IMG/VR virus record: IMGVR_UViG_3300026097_000009
Coordinates: 90,862 to 154,861 of that record
Strand: one strand, 5' to 3'
From: a virus
DNA: 64,000 nt
The notes under the pieces were generated by a model, which saw only the letters and a list, made by a program, of their open reading frames with translations, ran no database searches and was not told where the DNA came from. Made by a program: the position numbers and the translations under genes. Shown piece after piece: positions 22,801 to 29,367 of the stretch (within the stretch, counting starts at the first letter, position 1; each line of letters starts with the position of its first letter).

Positions 22801-24787
22801 AACAGATGGAGCCGCACCTGTATTATCGAAAATTTATGTTGCCGACGGAACTTCTTCGACGTATTTTATAGGACAACCAATTTTAGAAAACAGTTCTATT
22901 AAAGTTTACTTAAACAAAGTAGAACAAGATGTAACTTCGGATTTTGAAATTGATTATGTAGATAATTCGATAAGTTTTGTAACAACACCTACTCAAAACG
23001 ACAAGATTGAAATTTTCAGTATAGGAATCGGCGGTGTTGGAATAATAGATTATCAGGAATTTATCGGCGACGGCGAAACTGATCAATTTCTAACCAAAGC
23101 TCGATTTGATAGCACATCTCAAATTTTTGTAACAGTAGATGGAGATCCGGTTACCGGAACTTTCGAAGAAAGCAGTATCACAACCGATACCCAAGGAAAA
23201 ACATTGGTTAAGTTAACAGTAACTCCTGGTTTTAGAAATGTTGTAAAAATCATATGTTTAGAAAGCAATATAGGAGAATTAGAAGGTGTAGTAAGAGTTA
23301 ATGAGCAACAATTTATATATGACGGCTCGACAAGAAATTATCCCGTAGATAATTTTGTAACTTATGAAGGAATAAATGCAACTTCTAGTGTATTGGTTAC
23401 TAAAAATGGTGCAGAATTAACAGCAGTTGATACAATTGTAGAAATTTATGACGGAACTAACGACGAAATAGAATTAGGTATTGATCCTGTAGAATTAATT
23501 GGTTCGATAACATCTGGTAACATTAAAGTTTATGTTAACGATGAATTAAAAGAGTTTGTTATTGATTATGTGTTTGACGGTAATCGTAATGTAATAACTT
23601 TAGGCGAAGGCACAGCCAGCATAGGAGACAGAATAAAGATCGAAACTAATGTAAGAGCTGACTATGCAATGATCACTTCGTTTGACAGTGCTACTGACGG
23701 AGTATTACAGTTATCTGAAGACTTATCGATAAATCCGGGAGACACAATCGAGATAACATGGTTTGAACAATATCCTTCGATGGATATAATTTCCGATCAA
23801 TATACTGGCGGACAACTAAAATATAAATTGTCTAGACAACCAGTTAGTGTAAATTTTGTTAAGGTGTTCTTAAATGGAGTTAGACTAATACAAGATTTCG
23901 ATTATTATATCGACGAACCTGGATTAAATGTTTATCTTAAAGATTTAACCACTACCTCTGATGATTCGATCAAGATAGTCCAGTTTGGTACTTTGTCTTA
24001 TTCTAGTCCAAGTATCTACGAAATACACAAAGATATGTTGAATCAATATCAATTTACTAGAATTTCTATCTCTTCTGATATAAAATTAGATAGAAATTTA
24101 AATTATTATGATACTGAAATAGTAGTATCAGATACTTCTACTTTATTTGAACCTATTAGAGAACTTAACCGTCCCGGTGTTCTTTTAATAGGTAAAGAAA
24201 GAATTGAATATTTTGTAAAGACTGGAAATGTTCTTAGCCAATTAAGAAGAGGCACTAAAGGAACCAGCGTCGGCGAGGTATATCCTGAGGGATCAGATGT
24301 AGTTGATGTCAGTCCGTCAGAAGAAATTCCTTACAACGAAACAATTATAAAAGAAGATTTTGTCAGCGATGGAAGCACAACTTTAATAGGACCGTTGAGC
24401 TTTACGCCGTCTAAAACAACTATTACAGGCTGGTACAGAGATACTATACCTACGGATTATGGTCAATGTGATGATGTAGAAGTGTTTGTTGCCGGTACTA
24501 GATTAAGAAAGCAACCGGTTAGTTATTATAGTGAATCTTTAGGAGATTTAGGTAATGCAGATGCAGAGCAGACTTTAGAAGCAGAATTTTCAACCAATGG
24601 CGAAAATGCATACATTAGACTTACCGAAGCACCGCCAGCCGGCACAAGAATATTTGTAATTAAGAAGCAAGGATATACTTGGTATGACAGGGGATTAACT
24701 ACCGCATCTGCTGGTATATCACTACTACAGAACGAAACTGACATTGCAAAATTCTTAAGACAAAAATCTAGTGAATTACCCGAATAA
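10835..24787 (+). CDS. Giant 4650-residue tail/baseplate protein in the gp7 position
   Basis: One uninterrupted 13.95 kb frame. The N-terminus (SDLLPSIFKTEQNEKFL) is typical of large structural proteins of marine myophages. Landmarks: short aromatic G-(D/S)-I/V-V-x-Y-x-x-x-x-Y/W motifs, like carbohydrate-binding ChtBD3 modules, near residues 224, 1461, 1720, 2210, 2352 and 2466; FG-GAP/integrin-like repeats (FG-x-S/G-V/I-x-x-S-x-x-G-x-x-x-x-V-V-G-A-P) six times between about 2160 and 2790; two GxGY-x-x-PP motifs near 3207 and 3560; tandem beta modules with GDGST-type starts from about 3655 to the end. T4 gp7 (1032 residues) also follows gp6, so this may be a fused and expanded wedge protein. 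It could contact both baseplate and cell surface. Position and composition support a virion role; gp7 homology is not shown. Confidence 0.7.
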   Translation: MAVKKYPESNLPIRQTSDLLPSIFKTEQNEKFLNGTLDALVQPGVLNKITGYVGRRYGKTFNGNDVYSGNDETLRSRYQLETGVTVEENQEVKQFYDYLDFKNILNFFGNNTDIDSVTTDAKHYSWNPPIDWDKFINYRQYYWIPEGPPDVNISGQSQSIVSTYKVRTSDPQNWLITPDGLTPNPTLELYRGQTYKFDINSPDNPFVIRTNYDTGSLLFDSNKAYDLGQLALYSNVLYRATESIPILQGVFNPEQWEIVDAQEQETVLDYNDGVVNNNIESGTVTFTVPLDSPDILYYQSSTEPDRLGQFVIKDIEENSFVDVEKEIIGKETYTSGNGIELTNGLVISFIGQVTPLSYSSGKYLVEGVGDGIRLIQFDDLVVPPTVSSSNLDVIFDNEGFDTQPFDNASTYPGEKDYITINKSSIDRNPWSRYNRWFHKDVLEFAFAQNDSSFSANEDSRAKRPIIEFQPDLQLTNHGGTAKDTVDLIDTFTTDVFSIIEGSQGYNIDNISLYAGARILFTADTDSLVKNKIYEVQFIDHNGTNIIHLAETEDTLPQDNDCVIIRYGQANGGKMFHYANETWIESQSKTEVNQSPLFELFDESGNQFSDITIYDTTTFVGTPIVSYKEGTGNNDAELGFPISYLNISNVGDIEFDYDLDVGSFDYIDNQVLVSKQYSTGYLKFNNEKSYDNCWTVSDNTFHSPIVDSVVISESTTELTLTTVNFKEVTDEQIHLYVNDLKVENYQRSVNTFVFDTALKENDVLTIKIFADVEPVDGYFEIPKGLEQNPLNGDIQEFTLGTAIDHVATAVEFNSSLISTADNSVNKVIGNNNLRDLSGYIQNATRFMKHDGINALALYLLCDKENNVIKSLEYAKSQYRVFKSDFIKNITEEEIFDNPSESVDNIMKKMTDNKTNQSAFKYTDMIGFGAYTSIQLTVDDTEIKTFSLSDNFDLDTSSNKAVYVYLNNVQLFHGYDYEFNSDFGFVTLDVELSEGDIIEIREYLSTVSGFIPATPTKLGLYKKFKPEIFIDDTFVEPKKMIQGHDGSLFAAFDDYRDDIILELEKRIYNNIKISYNENLLDIDSLLSSYYGNGDFEKETFDSIIGKQFLKWISNSTLDYTQNEYLDTENSFTYTYSNMLDPTRSINLPGYWRGVYRWFFDTDRPHTRPWEMLGFSEEPSWWQTEYGPAPYTKGNLVLWEDIENGIIRQGSRAGTYDKYKRPGLTNYIPVDHSGNLQSPLNAGIAKNFVLVNNQGAFKFGDVGPVESSWRYSSDYPFSVIIGLSLLQPFKIISQNLDKVGFTTNLLGQTVDVDTFKFKNVDQINVPTATNITGGIINYVTDYILSQGRTSESLQNVFENFNVRLSHRLSGFVDQDKLNFVLDSKNPRSASESVFLPAENYQLFFNESAPIETLEYSGVIVEKVSTGFKINGYNQNKPYFNYIKPVESKGDPVFEVGGISESFVDWTPEQFYANGTLARFNNRYYRSKQSHTSGTDFDSSLWSALPKLPIEGGVEAFRRRTFSNKIIEVPYGTIFTDIQSVVDFLLGYQKHLESKGFVFDSYDTELKVNRDWLTSAKEFMFWSTHEWATGSLISLSPMSLQVSIRYPVGVSEDIFDSFYDFNIFKSDGTPLKTNEIDVKRSFQTLEVTSKLSNDGIYFLAVNYVLKEHVALFDDRTVFNDVVYEKTSGYRQQRIKVRGFKTADWDGDYTSPGFIFDNVDINDWQPFIDYKLGDIVSYREFFYTSLMNQSGSAEFIESNWTKLDLVPKKELIPNYDYKINQFEDYFNLDSDAVVGSQRELAQHTFGYQPRNYLSNIIQDEVTQFKIYQGYIREKGSLNSISKVFDKISRIDGNSIDVKEEWAFKTNTFGGVNTLTETEFRLPYESFDLSPQPIIIQESDNIEQSNDQYTRITPKEFTINKSPFTKNIFSKKLFNGDSRNAGYVSTLDVDYIVRDIPELLSLDISDISENQNIWITFEDASWNVYRFNRSEILTVENAEVIDNNVEITFNRAHNFSVNDIIGFKQIPGINGLHKVTFAGLKTLRFEITPPLEISFDSSTVIRIYQLTSARYSGYDRISDESISVLNTGSKVWIDENENQKWEVLEKAQLYQDKSIVDYGVSLPVKTGYNVLYLENLKQSVVSIPGSNIVSVLVETANGLAAKQVLQPPTGFNFIDQSFGYGLGVSPDEKYLVIGAPLISDIPTPYKGKYSPSATYASNSIVEHDGKLWRALVGITGADGSTINIYSGDWTEATNIRVDTDETGSGLTSQGLVLVYERSNNRWEFHSSFVSPRPNDNERFGETISISKNGSSYQLAVGAPGALRNRGRIYFFDLVANEWKIQQNVNYRGLYSSDVDTFYPAGSIVYYNNNLWRTSVDVYSDGSTITVENEEWQLIDPVSTHCSLPTNISLPFDGSTIDDSTSKIGILSSEQIAELTKEGDQFGRSFALTSTGNVLVVGAPFSDEKFFQNYRGSWQPFVEYLEGDVVRYQGSYHILTDPSGNDSAITSNNERPDDGLPWENIGDSSRLFIGKVFVYVKNEFGFYDLKQTISSENFDNGPFYVYGTNDDIKGHYYPLYTNESLANSIGETSQAFTFTEYPGVTFYMPSTDINLYKKEQPQNLRNYDDKEVVDLGDQFGYRVDVDGSGSTIVVSSPLSDIELQDQGAVYVFKTDNLVSPHYQLLQKLTSYENYVSEFFGSDVSISKNNEKIVVGAKNSPFVKPTSFDLESGTSFDSGTTNFIFDLGYPGQAYVFERKPERYFLAEKLQSENFQDDESFGSSVDCSSDKVLVGSPDFIVGNSAFGNARLFSNAGLKSISTIGIQTELTDPFEIQNISLFDNFTNTKTGDIEIVDSYKFKFLSLVEQELSFKTMYDPAIYTAGNNETTVQQNQAWFEKNVGKLWLDLSTVKWLNYEQEDVGYRISNWNRTAYGSSVDVYEWVETKLLPSEWAAIADTTEGLSAGISGQPLYADDTVYSQKILYNIETGQTSETLYYYWVKDKKITPNLTTRSISSFDVKTYIENPAAAQIPFVALIDEDKFILYNYETVLRNNETYINFLNKDSEIVNPVHKEYQLLTEGNIEKELSEDLELKWIDSLIGYDLNANKVPDPNLPERQKYGIGFRPRQGMFVDNREALKIVVNRINLILSSQPYVETLDLTDFFDSQEIPNSTLNLYDTSVENFADLDNVGAIRLTSASLQANIVNGEIDTVDIINPGFGYRVPPTVEVIGNGENAEITTVINSIGQVTAVNVVNAGRKYTTVDLKIRAFSVLVESDETSNNFWSVYEYDENRNTFYRSITQDYDVSRYWDYVNWWQDGYGPDSKVSFEIENFSLIPTLNLTSGNLIRIKEYGTGGWVVLEKNESNTGDIGTDFNIVGRQDGTISLKSSLYDDTAFGLGFDSIDSFDTTKYDKEPYLETRKLLYAIKNNIFVNELATEWNKLFFASIKYAFTEQEYVDWAFKTSFVNVKHTVGDLDQPTNYRPDGLDSYLSYLEEVKPFRTSIREFISSYNEIEDTPTITTDFDLPPYYNTNAGKVLSVNQYDSNLQNYPWKYWSDNQGYAITEIEIANAGSGYTNPPSVVITGTGSGASARAFIRNGSVSRIQIINKGYGYTSNTVVSLVGGNGSNPDNAKAVPILGDNLIRNIDTKIKFDRISKNPLYSTLTKEESFIATGNTSVFTLSYAPTRNKNDIVVYRNNQILLNSDYSITLFTQYNNQYTQLKGRLTLTEVPDANDVITVMYNINNELLDSVARINKFYSPLAGMKGKELNQLMTGIDFGGVQIQGNTFDVTGGWDALPWFTDNWDSVESNTDFYVVADGSTTSVTLPYTPESGEIITVYLKRSGSDLVQTIDDLQYSDVPDEPKTVRIDDPYFDQYDGTTVQPNGRTTAPDSALMPSFIGDGSTKTVEIGSYVRTYENDILVFRKLESDGTVTIEDENIVDTNLSGGNLNFAGGAYSTANGTTAEEIVIEGGKFISPEQSTGPEENLPGQVLESLSFKVFTKKTDGAAPVLSKIYVADGTSSTYFIGQPILENSSIKVYLNKVEQDVTSDFEIDYVDNSISFVTTPTQNDKIEIFSIGIGGVGIIDYQEFIGDGETDQFLTKARFDSTSQIFVTVDGDPVTGTFEESSITTDTQGKTLVKLTVTPGFRNVVKIICLESNIGELEGVVRVNEQQFIYDGSTRNYPVDNFVTYEGINATSSVLVTKNGAELTAVDTIVEIYDGTNDEIELGIDPVELIGSITSGNIKVYVNDELKEFVIDYVFDGNRNVITLGEGTASIGDRIKIETNVRADYAMITSFDSATDGVLQLSEDLSINPGDTIEITWFEQYPSMDIISDQYTGGQLKYKLSRQPVSVNFVKVFLNGVRLIQDFDYYIDEPGLNVYLKDLTTTSDDSIKIVQFGTLSYSSPSIYEIHKDMLNQYQFTRISISSDIKLDRNLNYYDTEIVVSDTSTLFEPIRELNRPGVLLIGKERIEYFVKTGNVLSQLRRGTKGTSVGEVYPEGSDVVDVSPSEEIPYNETIIKEDFVSDGSTTLIGPLSFTPSKTTITGWYRDTIPTDYGQCDDVEVFVAGTRLRKQPVSYYSESLGDLGNADAEQTLEAEFSTNGENAYIRLTEAPPAGTRIFVIKKQGYTWYDRGLTTASAGISLLQNETDIAKFLRQKSSELPE

Positions 24788-24790
24788 ATA
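24783..24790 (+). promoter_or_regulatory. Late-promoter-like motif at the end of the giant gene
   Basis: AATAAATA includes the stop codon of the giant gene and ends 4 bases before the ATG at 24795. A start site 6-8 bases downstream would fall at or after that ATG, so it would fit only if translation begins at the second ATG (24834). Uncertain. Confidence 0.3.
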
Positions 24791-24794
24791 GCTT

Positions 24795-25445
24795 ATGAAG
24801 AAGAAAAAATCTCAGCAACAAGAAGATAAAAAAATGAAAAAACCTGATGAAGTTACTGGCTGGAAGTTCGATGGCCATATTAAAATTTTTGATCCGGAGA
24901 CTGATAAAGTTTATGTAGATCAACGAAATGCGATTCATTATGAAAATATGAGTATTGCAATTGTGAATTCTTTGTCAAATCAAAATCTTGGTTACATTTA
25001 TCAGATGGATTTTGGTAACGGCGGAACCAATGTTGATCCTACCGGCTTAATTGCATATTTGACTCCTAATACTGTAGGTACAAATTCTAGTTTATACAAC
25101 AAGACATACAGTAAAATAGTGGATCAAAATGCTACCGTAAACGAAGACCCAATTAGAAATAAAATGGAAATTCGTCATATTGCTGGTGCAACCTATAGCG
25201 ATATTATTGTAAGTTGTACTTTAGATTATGGCGAACCGGACGGACAAGAAGCATTTGATAATAGTCAGGATTTAAATGGTGAATTTGTCTTTGATGAGTT
25301 AGGATTAAGATCCTACTCTCCATCAGGAACCGGAAAATTGTTAACACACGTTATTTTTCATCCTGTACAAAAATCATTAAACAGATTGCTCCAAATTGAT
25401 TATACAATTAGAGTACAAAGCTTAACAGGCTTCAGCGAGGAATAA
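24795..25445 (+). CDS. Virion-associated protein of unknown function after giant gene
   Basis: 216 residues. The first ~14 residues are Lys/Gln-rich (MKKKKSQQQEDKK); an in-frame ATG at 24834 begins MKKPDEVTGWKFDG and may be the real start, because no clear ribosome binding site precedes 24795. From there the protein is beta-rich, with DFGNGGTNVDPTG near 75-87 and a C-terminal FDELGLRSYSP near 170. It lies between the giant protein and the first fibre gene, with one base to the next ATG, where T4 has gp8. I cannot see gp8 homology. It is most likely a baseplate-fibre connector, by position only. Confidence 0.5.
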   Translation: MKKKKSQQQEDKKMKKPDEVTGWKFDGHIKIFDPETDKVYVDQRNAIHYENMSIAIVNSLSNQNLGYIYQMDFGNGGTNVDPTGLIAYLTPNTVGTNSSLYNKTYSKIVDQNATVNEDPIRNKMEIRHIAGATYSDIIVSCTLDYGEPDGQEAFDNSQDLNGEFVFDELGLRSYSPSGTGKLLTHVIFHPVQKSLNRLLQIDYTIRVQSLTGFSEE

Positions 25446-25446
25446 T

Positions 25447-27531
25447 ATGCCGTATCAGGTTAATTTTACAGACAGAGAAAATAAAGTACCGATTACTGTT
25501 TTCGACAATACTTCAAATGAAGACACCAGCTTAACCATACCGGGAAGAAATGTCACCGGCTACGGTCAAATAATTGCTGAAAATTTTGTTTCTTTATTAG
25601 AAAATTTTGCAAGTGAAACTGCACCAGCTAACCCTATTGAAGGACAGTTGTGGTACGACGTAAGCAATAACACTCTTCAAATTTACGATAGTACTAATTG
25701 GAAAGCAGCCAGTAGCATACAAAAAAGCATAACCGAACCGAGTGTAGAAACTGCTAATGTAGGTGAACTTTGGGTTGACACTATTAATCAACAACTTTAT
25801 ATTTTCAGCGGAACACGCTGGATTTTGGTAGGCCCTAACTTTAGCTCGGGATTAAGAAGTGGACCTATTGTAGAACAAATTGTTGACAGTGACAACTTAG
25901 ACAGAATTATATTAACATTCTATATCGACGATAATCCTATATTCATTGTTAGTAAAGATACATTTACACCTAAAACAAGTATTGCAGGATTTACTACTAT
26001 CAGTAGTGGATTAAATATTACCGATTCAAATGTCGATGTTGCAGGATTGGATGCTATCTTAAACAGTAGAGCCCAGTCGGCAGATGCATTAAACATCTCA
26101 GGCACTGAAGTTCCTGCTACAAGATTTTTAAGATCAGATGTTGTTAATACTTTAGAACAAGGTCTTAATATTAGAAATAATTCTGGTATTACTTTAGGAG
26201 CAGACGGTAATGTCTCTCTATCCAACACAGCGGCGGGTGTAAGGTTATATAATAACTCTCCAGGCAGCAGTATTGATTTACAAACTAATAGAGATGGTAC
26301 ACCATCGACTGTTTTGCGTGTTCAAAATCAAAATATAGGTATTAACAAACAAGATCCGGACTTTGCGTTAGATGTTGTAGGTGATATTGCTTTGACTGGA
26401 GAACTAACAGTTTCTAATACAACAGAATCTACAAATTTCTCTAACGGATCTATTCAGACAGCCGGCGGCGTAGCTGTATCTAAGAATTTGTTAGTAGGAA
26501 CAACTGGTGACATCCAAGGAACTTTAACAACATCTAATGTTGAGCCTAGAGTCACAGAAACTTATGATTCTGGGACTGCAACAAAGCGATGGAATACAGT
26601 AAGAGCAAAAACAATTATAGCAGACGAGTTACAAGGTGTGTTATCCGGTAATATTGTAGGTAACGCCAGCACCGCTACCAACTTACGATTTGCAACTTCT
26701 TTTCAGCTTTCGGGCGATGTAACTTCGCAAAGCGTACAGTTCGACGGACAAGTAGGCGGACTTACTAAAATTTTTAATACAACTCTTACAACAGACATTA
26801 TTAGTGGAAAGTCCGAACCTACCGGTGTATATGGGTTACGATCAGTAAAAGATGACTTTGTTTTAGTATTTAGAGCAGGATCCGGACTTTTAAAAGTCAA
26901 AAGAGATAATTTTATAGCCGATCTGGGAGTTCCAATCGGAACAATACTTCCTTTTGCAGGTGCGAATGCCCCATACGGATATCTTTTATGCGATGGTAGT
27001 GAAGTAGAAAGATTGAAGTATCAGAATTTGTATGATGTTATTTCAACAACTTATGGAACTCCAGCAGTCGGATTCGATACATTTGTTCTTCCGGATTTAA
27101 GAGGAAGATTCCCTCTAGGTAGAGATAATATGGATAACGGTGAGATTGTGCCTGATGATTCCGGAGCATTTGTAGACGCTGGCGGCGGAAATGCTGACAG
27201 GGTTGCTGGTACAGCGGCAGATAATCTCGGCGGCTCCGGCGGACAAAGCACTAACACATTAAGTGTAACTAACTTGCCAGATCACGAACATAACATGCAA
27301 GGTAGTACCGGCGAACAATATTATGCAGTTCGACCAGATACTGCTAACCCGTTAGATGACGGAGCATCATTAAGAGTAGGTCCTACTGTTGCAGGACAAA
27401 TGCAATATCTTCCAAGTTCCGGAGGTGTAAAAACCGCAGATATTTTAGGAGATGCTTTTGCGTTAATGAATCCATATCTGACTATTAATTACATTATAAG
27501 ATCTGGACCACCAGCTGAGGATTATATCTAA
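25447..27531 (+). CDS. Fibre protein with tail collar domain (gp12-like)
   Basis: 694 residues. Residues 1-130 are the N-terminal module shared by the four fibre genes here: an intro strand, FVSLLENFA, then GQLWYD and GELWVD half-repeats ending in LVGP. Residues ~200-470 are a repetitive fibre shaft with GITLGADGNVSLSN-like and SAxxx-ATNLRFA segments. Residues ~494-640 are a phage tail collar domain: PIGTILPFAG, PYGYLLCDGSE, YGTP, LPDLRGRFPLG, NLPDHEHNM. The tail collar fold is found in T4 gp12 short tail fibres and many fibre tips, so this is probably a short fibre or adhesin. HEH in the collar may bind metal. It is separated from the next fibre gene by one base. Confidence 0.8.
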   Translation: MPYQVNFTDRENKVPITVFDNTSNEDTSLTIPGRNVTGYGQIIAENFVSLLENFASETAPANPIEGQLWYDVSNNTLQIYDSTNWKAASSIQKSITEPSVETANVGELWVDTINQQLYIFSGTRWILVGPNFSSGLRSGPIVEQIVDSDNLDRIILTFYIDDNPIFIVSKDTFTPKTSIAGFTTISSGLNITDSNVDVAGLDAILNSRAQSADALNISGTEVPATRFLRSDVVNTLEQGLNIRNNSGITLGADGNVSLSNTAAGVRLYNNSPGSSIDLQTNRDGTPSTVLRVQNQNIGINKQDPDFALDVVGDIALTGELTVSNTTESTNFSNGSIQTAGGVAVSKNLLVGTTGDIQGTLTTSNVEPRVTETYDSGTATKRWNTVRAKTIIADELQGVLSGNIVGNASTATNLRFATSFQLSGDVTSQSVQFDGQVGGLTKIFNTTLTTDIISGKSEPTGVYGLRSVKDDFVLVFRAGSGLLKVKRDNFIADLGVPIGTILPFAGANAPYGYLLCDGSEVERLKYQNLYDVISTTYGTPAVGFDTFVLPDLRGRFPLGRDNMDNGEIVPDDSGAFVDAGGGNADRVAGTAADNLGGSGGQSTNTLSVTNLPDHEHNMQGSTGEQYYAVRPDTANPLDDGASLRVGPTVAGQMQYLPSSGGVKTADILGDAFALMNPYLTINYIIRSGPPAEDYI

Positions 27532-27532
27532 T

Positions 27533-29359
27533 ATGGCATACACAATTAATAAATCAGACGGAACAATATTAGCTTCGGTCCCTGATGGACAGTTAGATCA
27601 GTTTTCGACTGATTTAGCATTAATAGGAAAGAATTATAGCGGTTTCGGCGAAGTTTTCAATGAAAATTTAGTTAAACTTCTTGAAAATTTTGCAGATAGT
27701 TCTGCACCTGATAATCCTATTTCAGGACAATTATGGTTTGATACAACAGAACTCAAATTAAAAGTTTATAGCGGAACAGGATTTGTACCGGTTAGTTCCG
27801 CTACAATTTCAGAATCTCAACCCTCTGATTTAGGAGCTGGCGATTTATGGTTTAATAACGTTGATAGTCAACTGTACTTTTTTGATGGAACAAACATTAT
27901 TCTTTTAGGACCTGATTACAGCTCTAGCCAAGGAATATCGGGATTAAAAGTTGAAAATATCTTAGATACCTTGAATCAAAACAGAGTTGTAACTTTTTTA
28001 TATAATAATGGAATATTATTAGGTATCTTTTCAAAAGACACATTTACACCTAAAAATCCTATTGCTGGGTTCAGTGGAAGCATTATTCCTGGCTTCAACG
28101 CAGGAACATTAGATGGACTAAAGTTTGATGTTACTGTTACTAATTCGGAACAGTTAGGATCACAACCCGCAAGCTCTTATGTAAGAAACGATACTTCTAA
28201 TATTGTTAACGGACAATTAATTCTTGCATCGAATTTAGGACTAATTATAGGTGACGGCTCTCAAGCTCAGGTGTTTGTTAGTGATGGTAATATTTTCTTT
28301 GCAAACATTGCTCGAGAAAAAGATATAAGTTTCAATGTAAGAAAAGCAGTAGAATCAGAATCCGCCATAAAAATAAGTTCTGCAACACGCCAGGTTAGTA
28401 TATACGAAGATTTTACAGATAGCAAACTATTTACAGGCGGAGATGTAGAAATCACCGGCGATGTTACCATTAAAGGTAATCTAGTAATTAATGACGGGGA
28501 TGTTGCCCAAATTAAAACTTCAGAATTGTTGGTAGAAAATAAAGCAATTATATTAGCAGAAACTGGAGATAGTGCGTCGAACACAGATGAATATGCCGAC
28601 GGCGGCGGGATGATTTTAAAAGGAGCAAGCCCCCACGAATTTTTATGGAATAGAAATACTGAGGCATGGGAAAGTACTGAACATATTAATCTTGCTACAG
28701 GCAAAGCAATTAAAGTCAACGGAGTTACTGTAATTGACGGTTCTAGTTTAGGACCAGGTATTACCAGCATTCCGGGTGTAACCAGTTTTGGTACGCAGAC
28801 TACTGTGTCAGTAGGACCTATTTTATCTCCAGGAAATCCTCCAACAACTTATTTGCAAATACAATCTAATAGAATTTCAACGGTTACTGATAACTTAGAT
28901 TTAGAATTAGATCCTAACGGAACTGGAAATATTGCATTAATTGACAGTCCGAAGATTACAGGGTTAGCAGATCCGACATCTGATCAGGACGCTTCAACTA
29001 AAAAGTATGTAGACGATACTGTTGAAAGCAGGCCTTTGGCATTTAGTTTAGATATCTCTGATGGTTTACCAAACTCCGGTATTGCGGCAATACTTGAAGA
29101 CATTGCTCCTGTTGCTGATTATGCAGAAGGAACATATGCAAGGGTTCTTTGCAGTTCTGCATCCAACAGTCCTAACACAGTTGATGTTCAAAGTAATGTT
29201 AGTGTTAACCAAACAGAGGTAAACACTCCAACAGGAACAGCATTTGTTGTAGGTAATTTTGCAATATCTGATGTGACAGTTCCTGGACAGGCAATATCTA
29301 TTACCAGGGTAACAAAAATATTTAGAATTGTTTCTGGAGCATGGACGTTTATTTCGTAG
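27533..29359 (+). CDS. Fibre protein, paralogue 2
   Basis: 608 residues. The N-terminal ~125 residues repeat the shared module: YTINKSDGTILASVPDGQ, LLENFADSSAPDNPI, SGQLWFDTTELKLKVY, GDLWFNNVDSQLYFF, LLGPDYS. A beta-rich shaft follows, with an ITGDVTIKGNLVINDGD segment near 305 and a DPTSDQDASTKKYVD motif near 485, which is common in trimeric fibres and intramolecular chaperone-free tips. The C-terminus (last ~100 residues) has no collar and no YADLAE module and is unlike the other three. Likely a trimeric tail-fibre protein; the tip probably gives its receptor specificity. Confidence 0.72.
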   Translation: MAYTINKSDGTILASVPDGQLDQFSTDLALIGKNYSGFGEVFNENLVKLLENFADSSAPDNPISGQLWFDTTELKLKVYSGTGFVPVSSATISESQPSDLGAGDLWFNNVDSQLYFFDGTNIILLGPDYSSSQGISGLKVENILDTLNQNRVVTFLYNNGILLGIFSKDTFTPKNPIAGFSGSIIPGFNAGTLDGLKFDVTVTNSEQLGSQPASSYVRNDTSNIVNGQLILASNLGLIIGDGSQAQVFVSDGNIFFANIAREKDISFNVRKAVESESAIKISSATRQVSIYEDFTDSKLFTGGDVEITGDVTIKGNLVINDGDVAQIKTSELLVENKAIILAETGDSASNTDEYADGGGMILKGASPHEFLWNRNTEAWESTEHINLATGKAIKVNGVTVIDGSSLGPGITSIPGVTSFGTQTTVSVGPILSPGNPPTTYLQIQSNRISTVTDNLDLELDPNGTGNIALIDSPKITGLADPTSDQDASTKKYVDDTVESRPLAFSLDISDGLPNSGIAAILEDIAPVADYAEGTYARVLCSSASNSPNTVDVQSNVSVNQTEVNTPTGTAFVVGNFAISDVTVPGQAISITRVTKIFRIVSGAWTFIS

Positions 29360-29367
29360 GATAAAAC

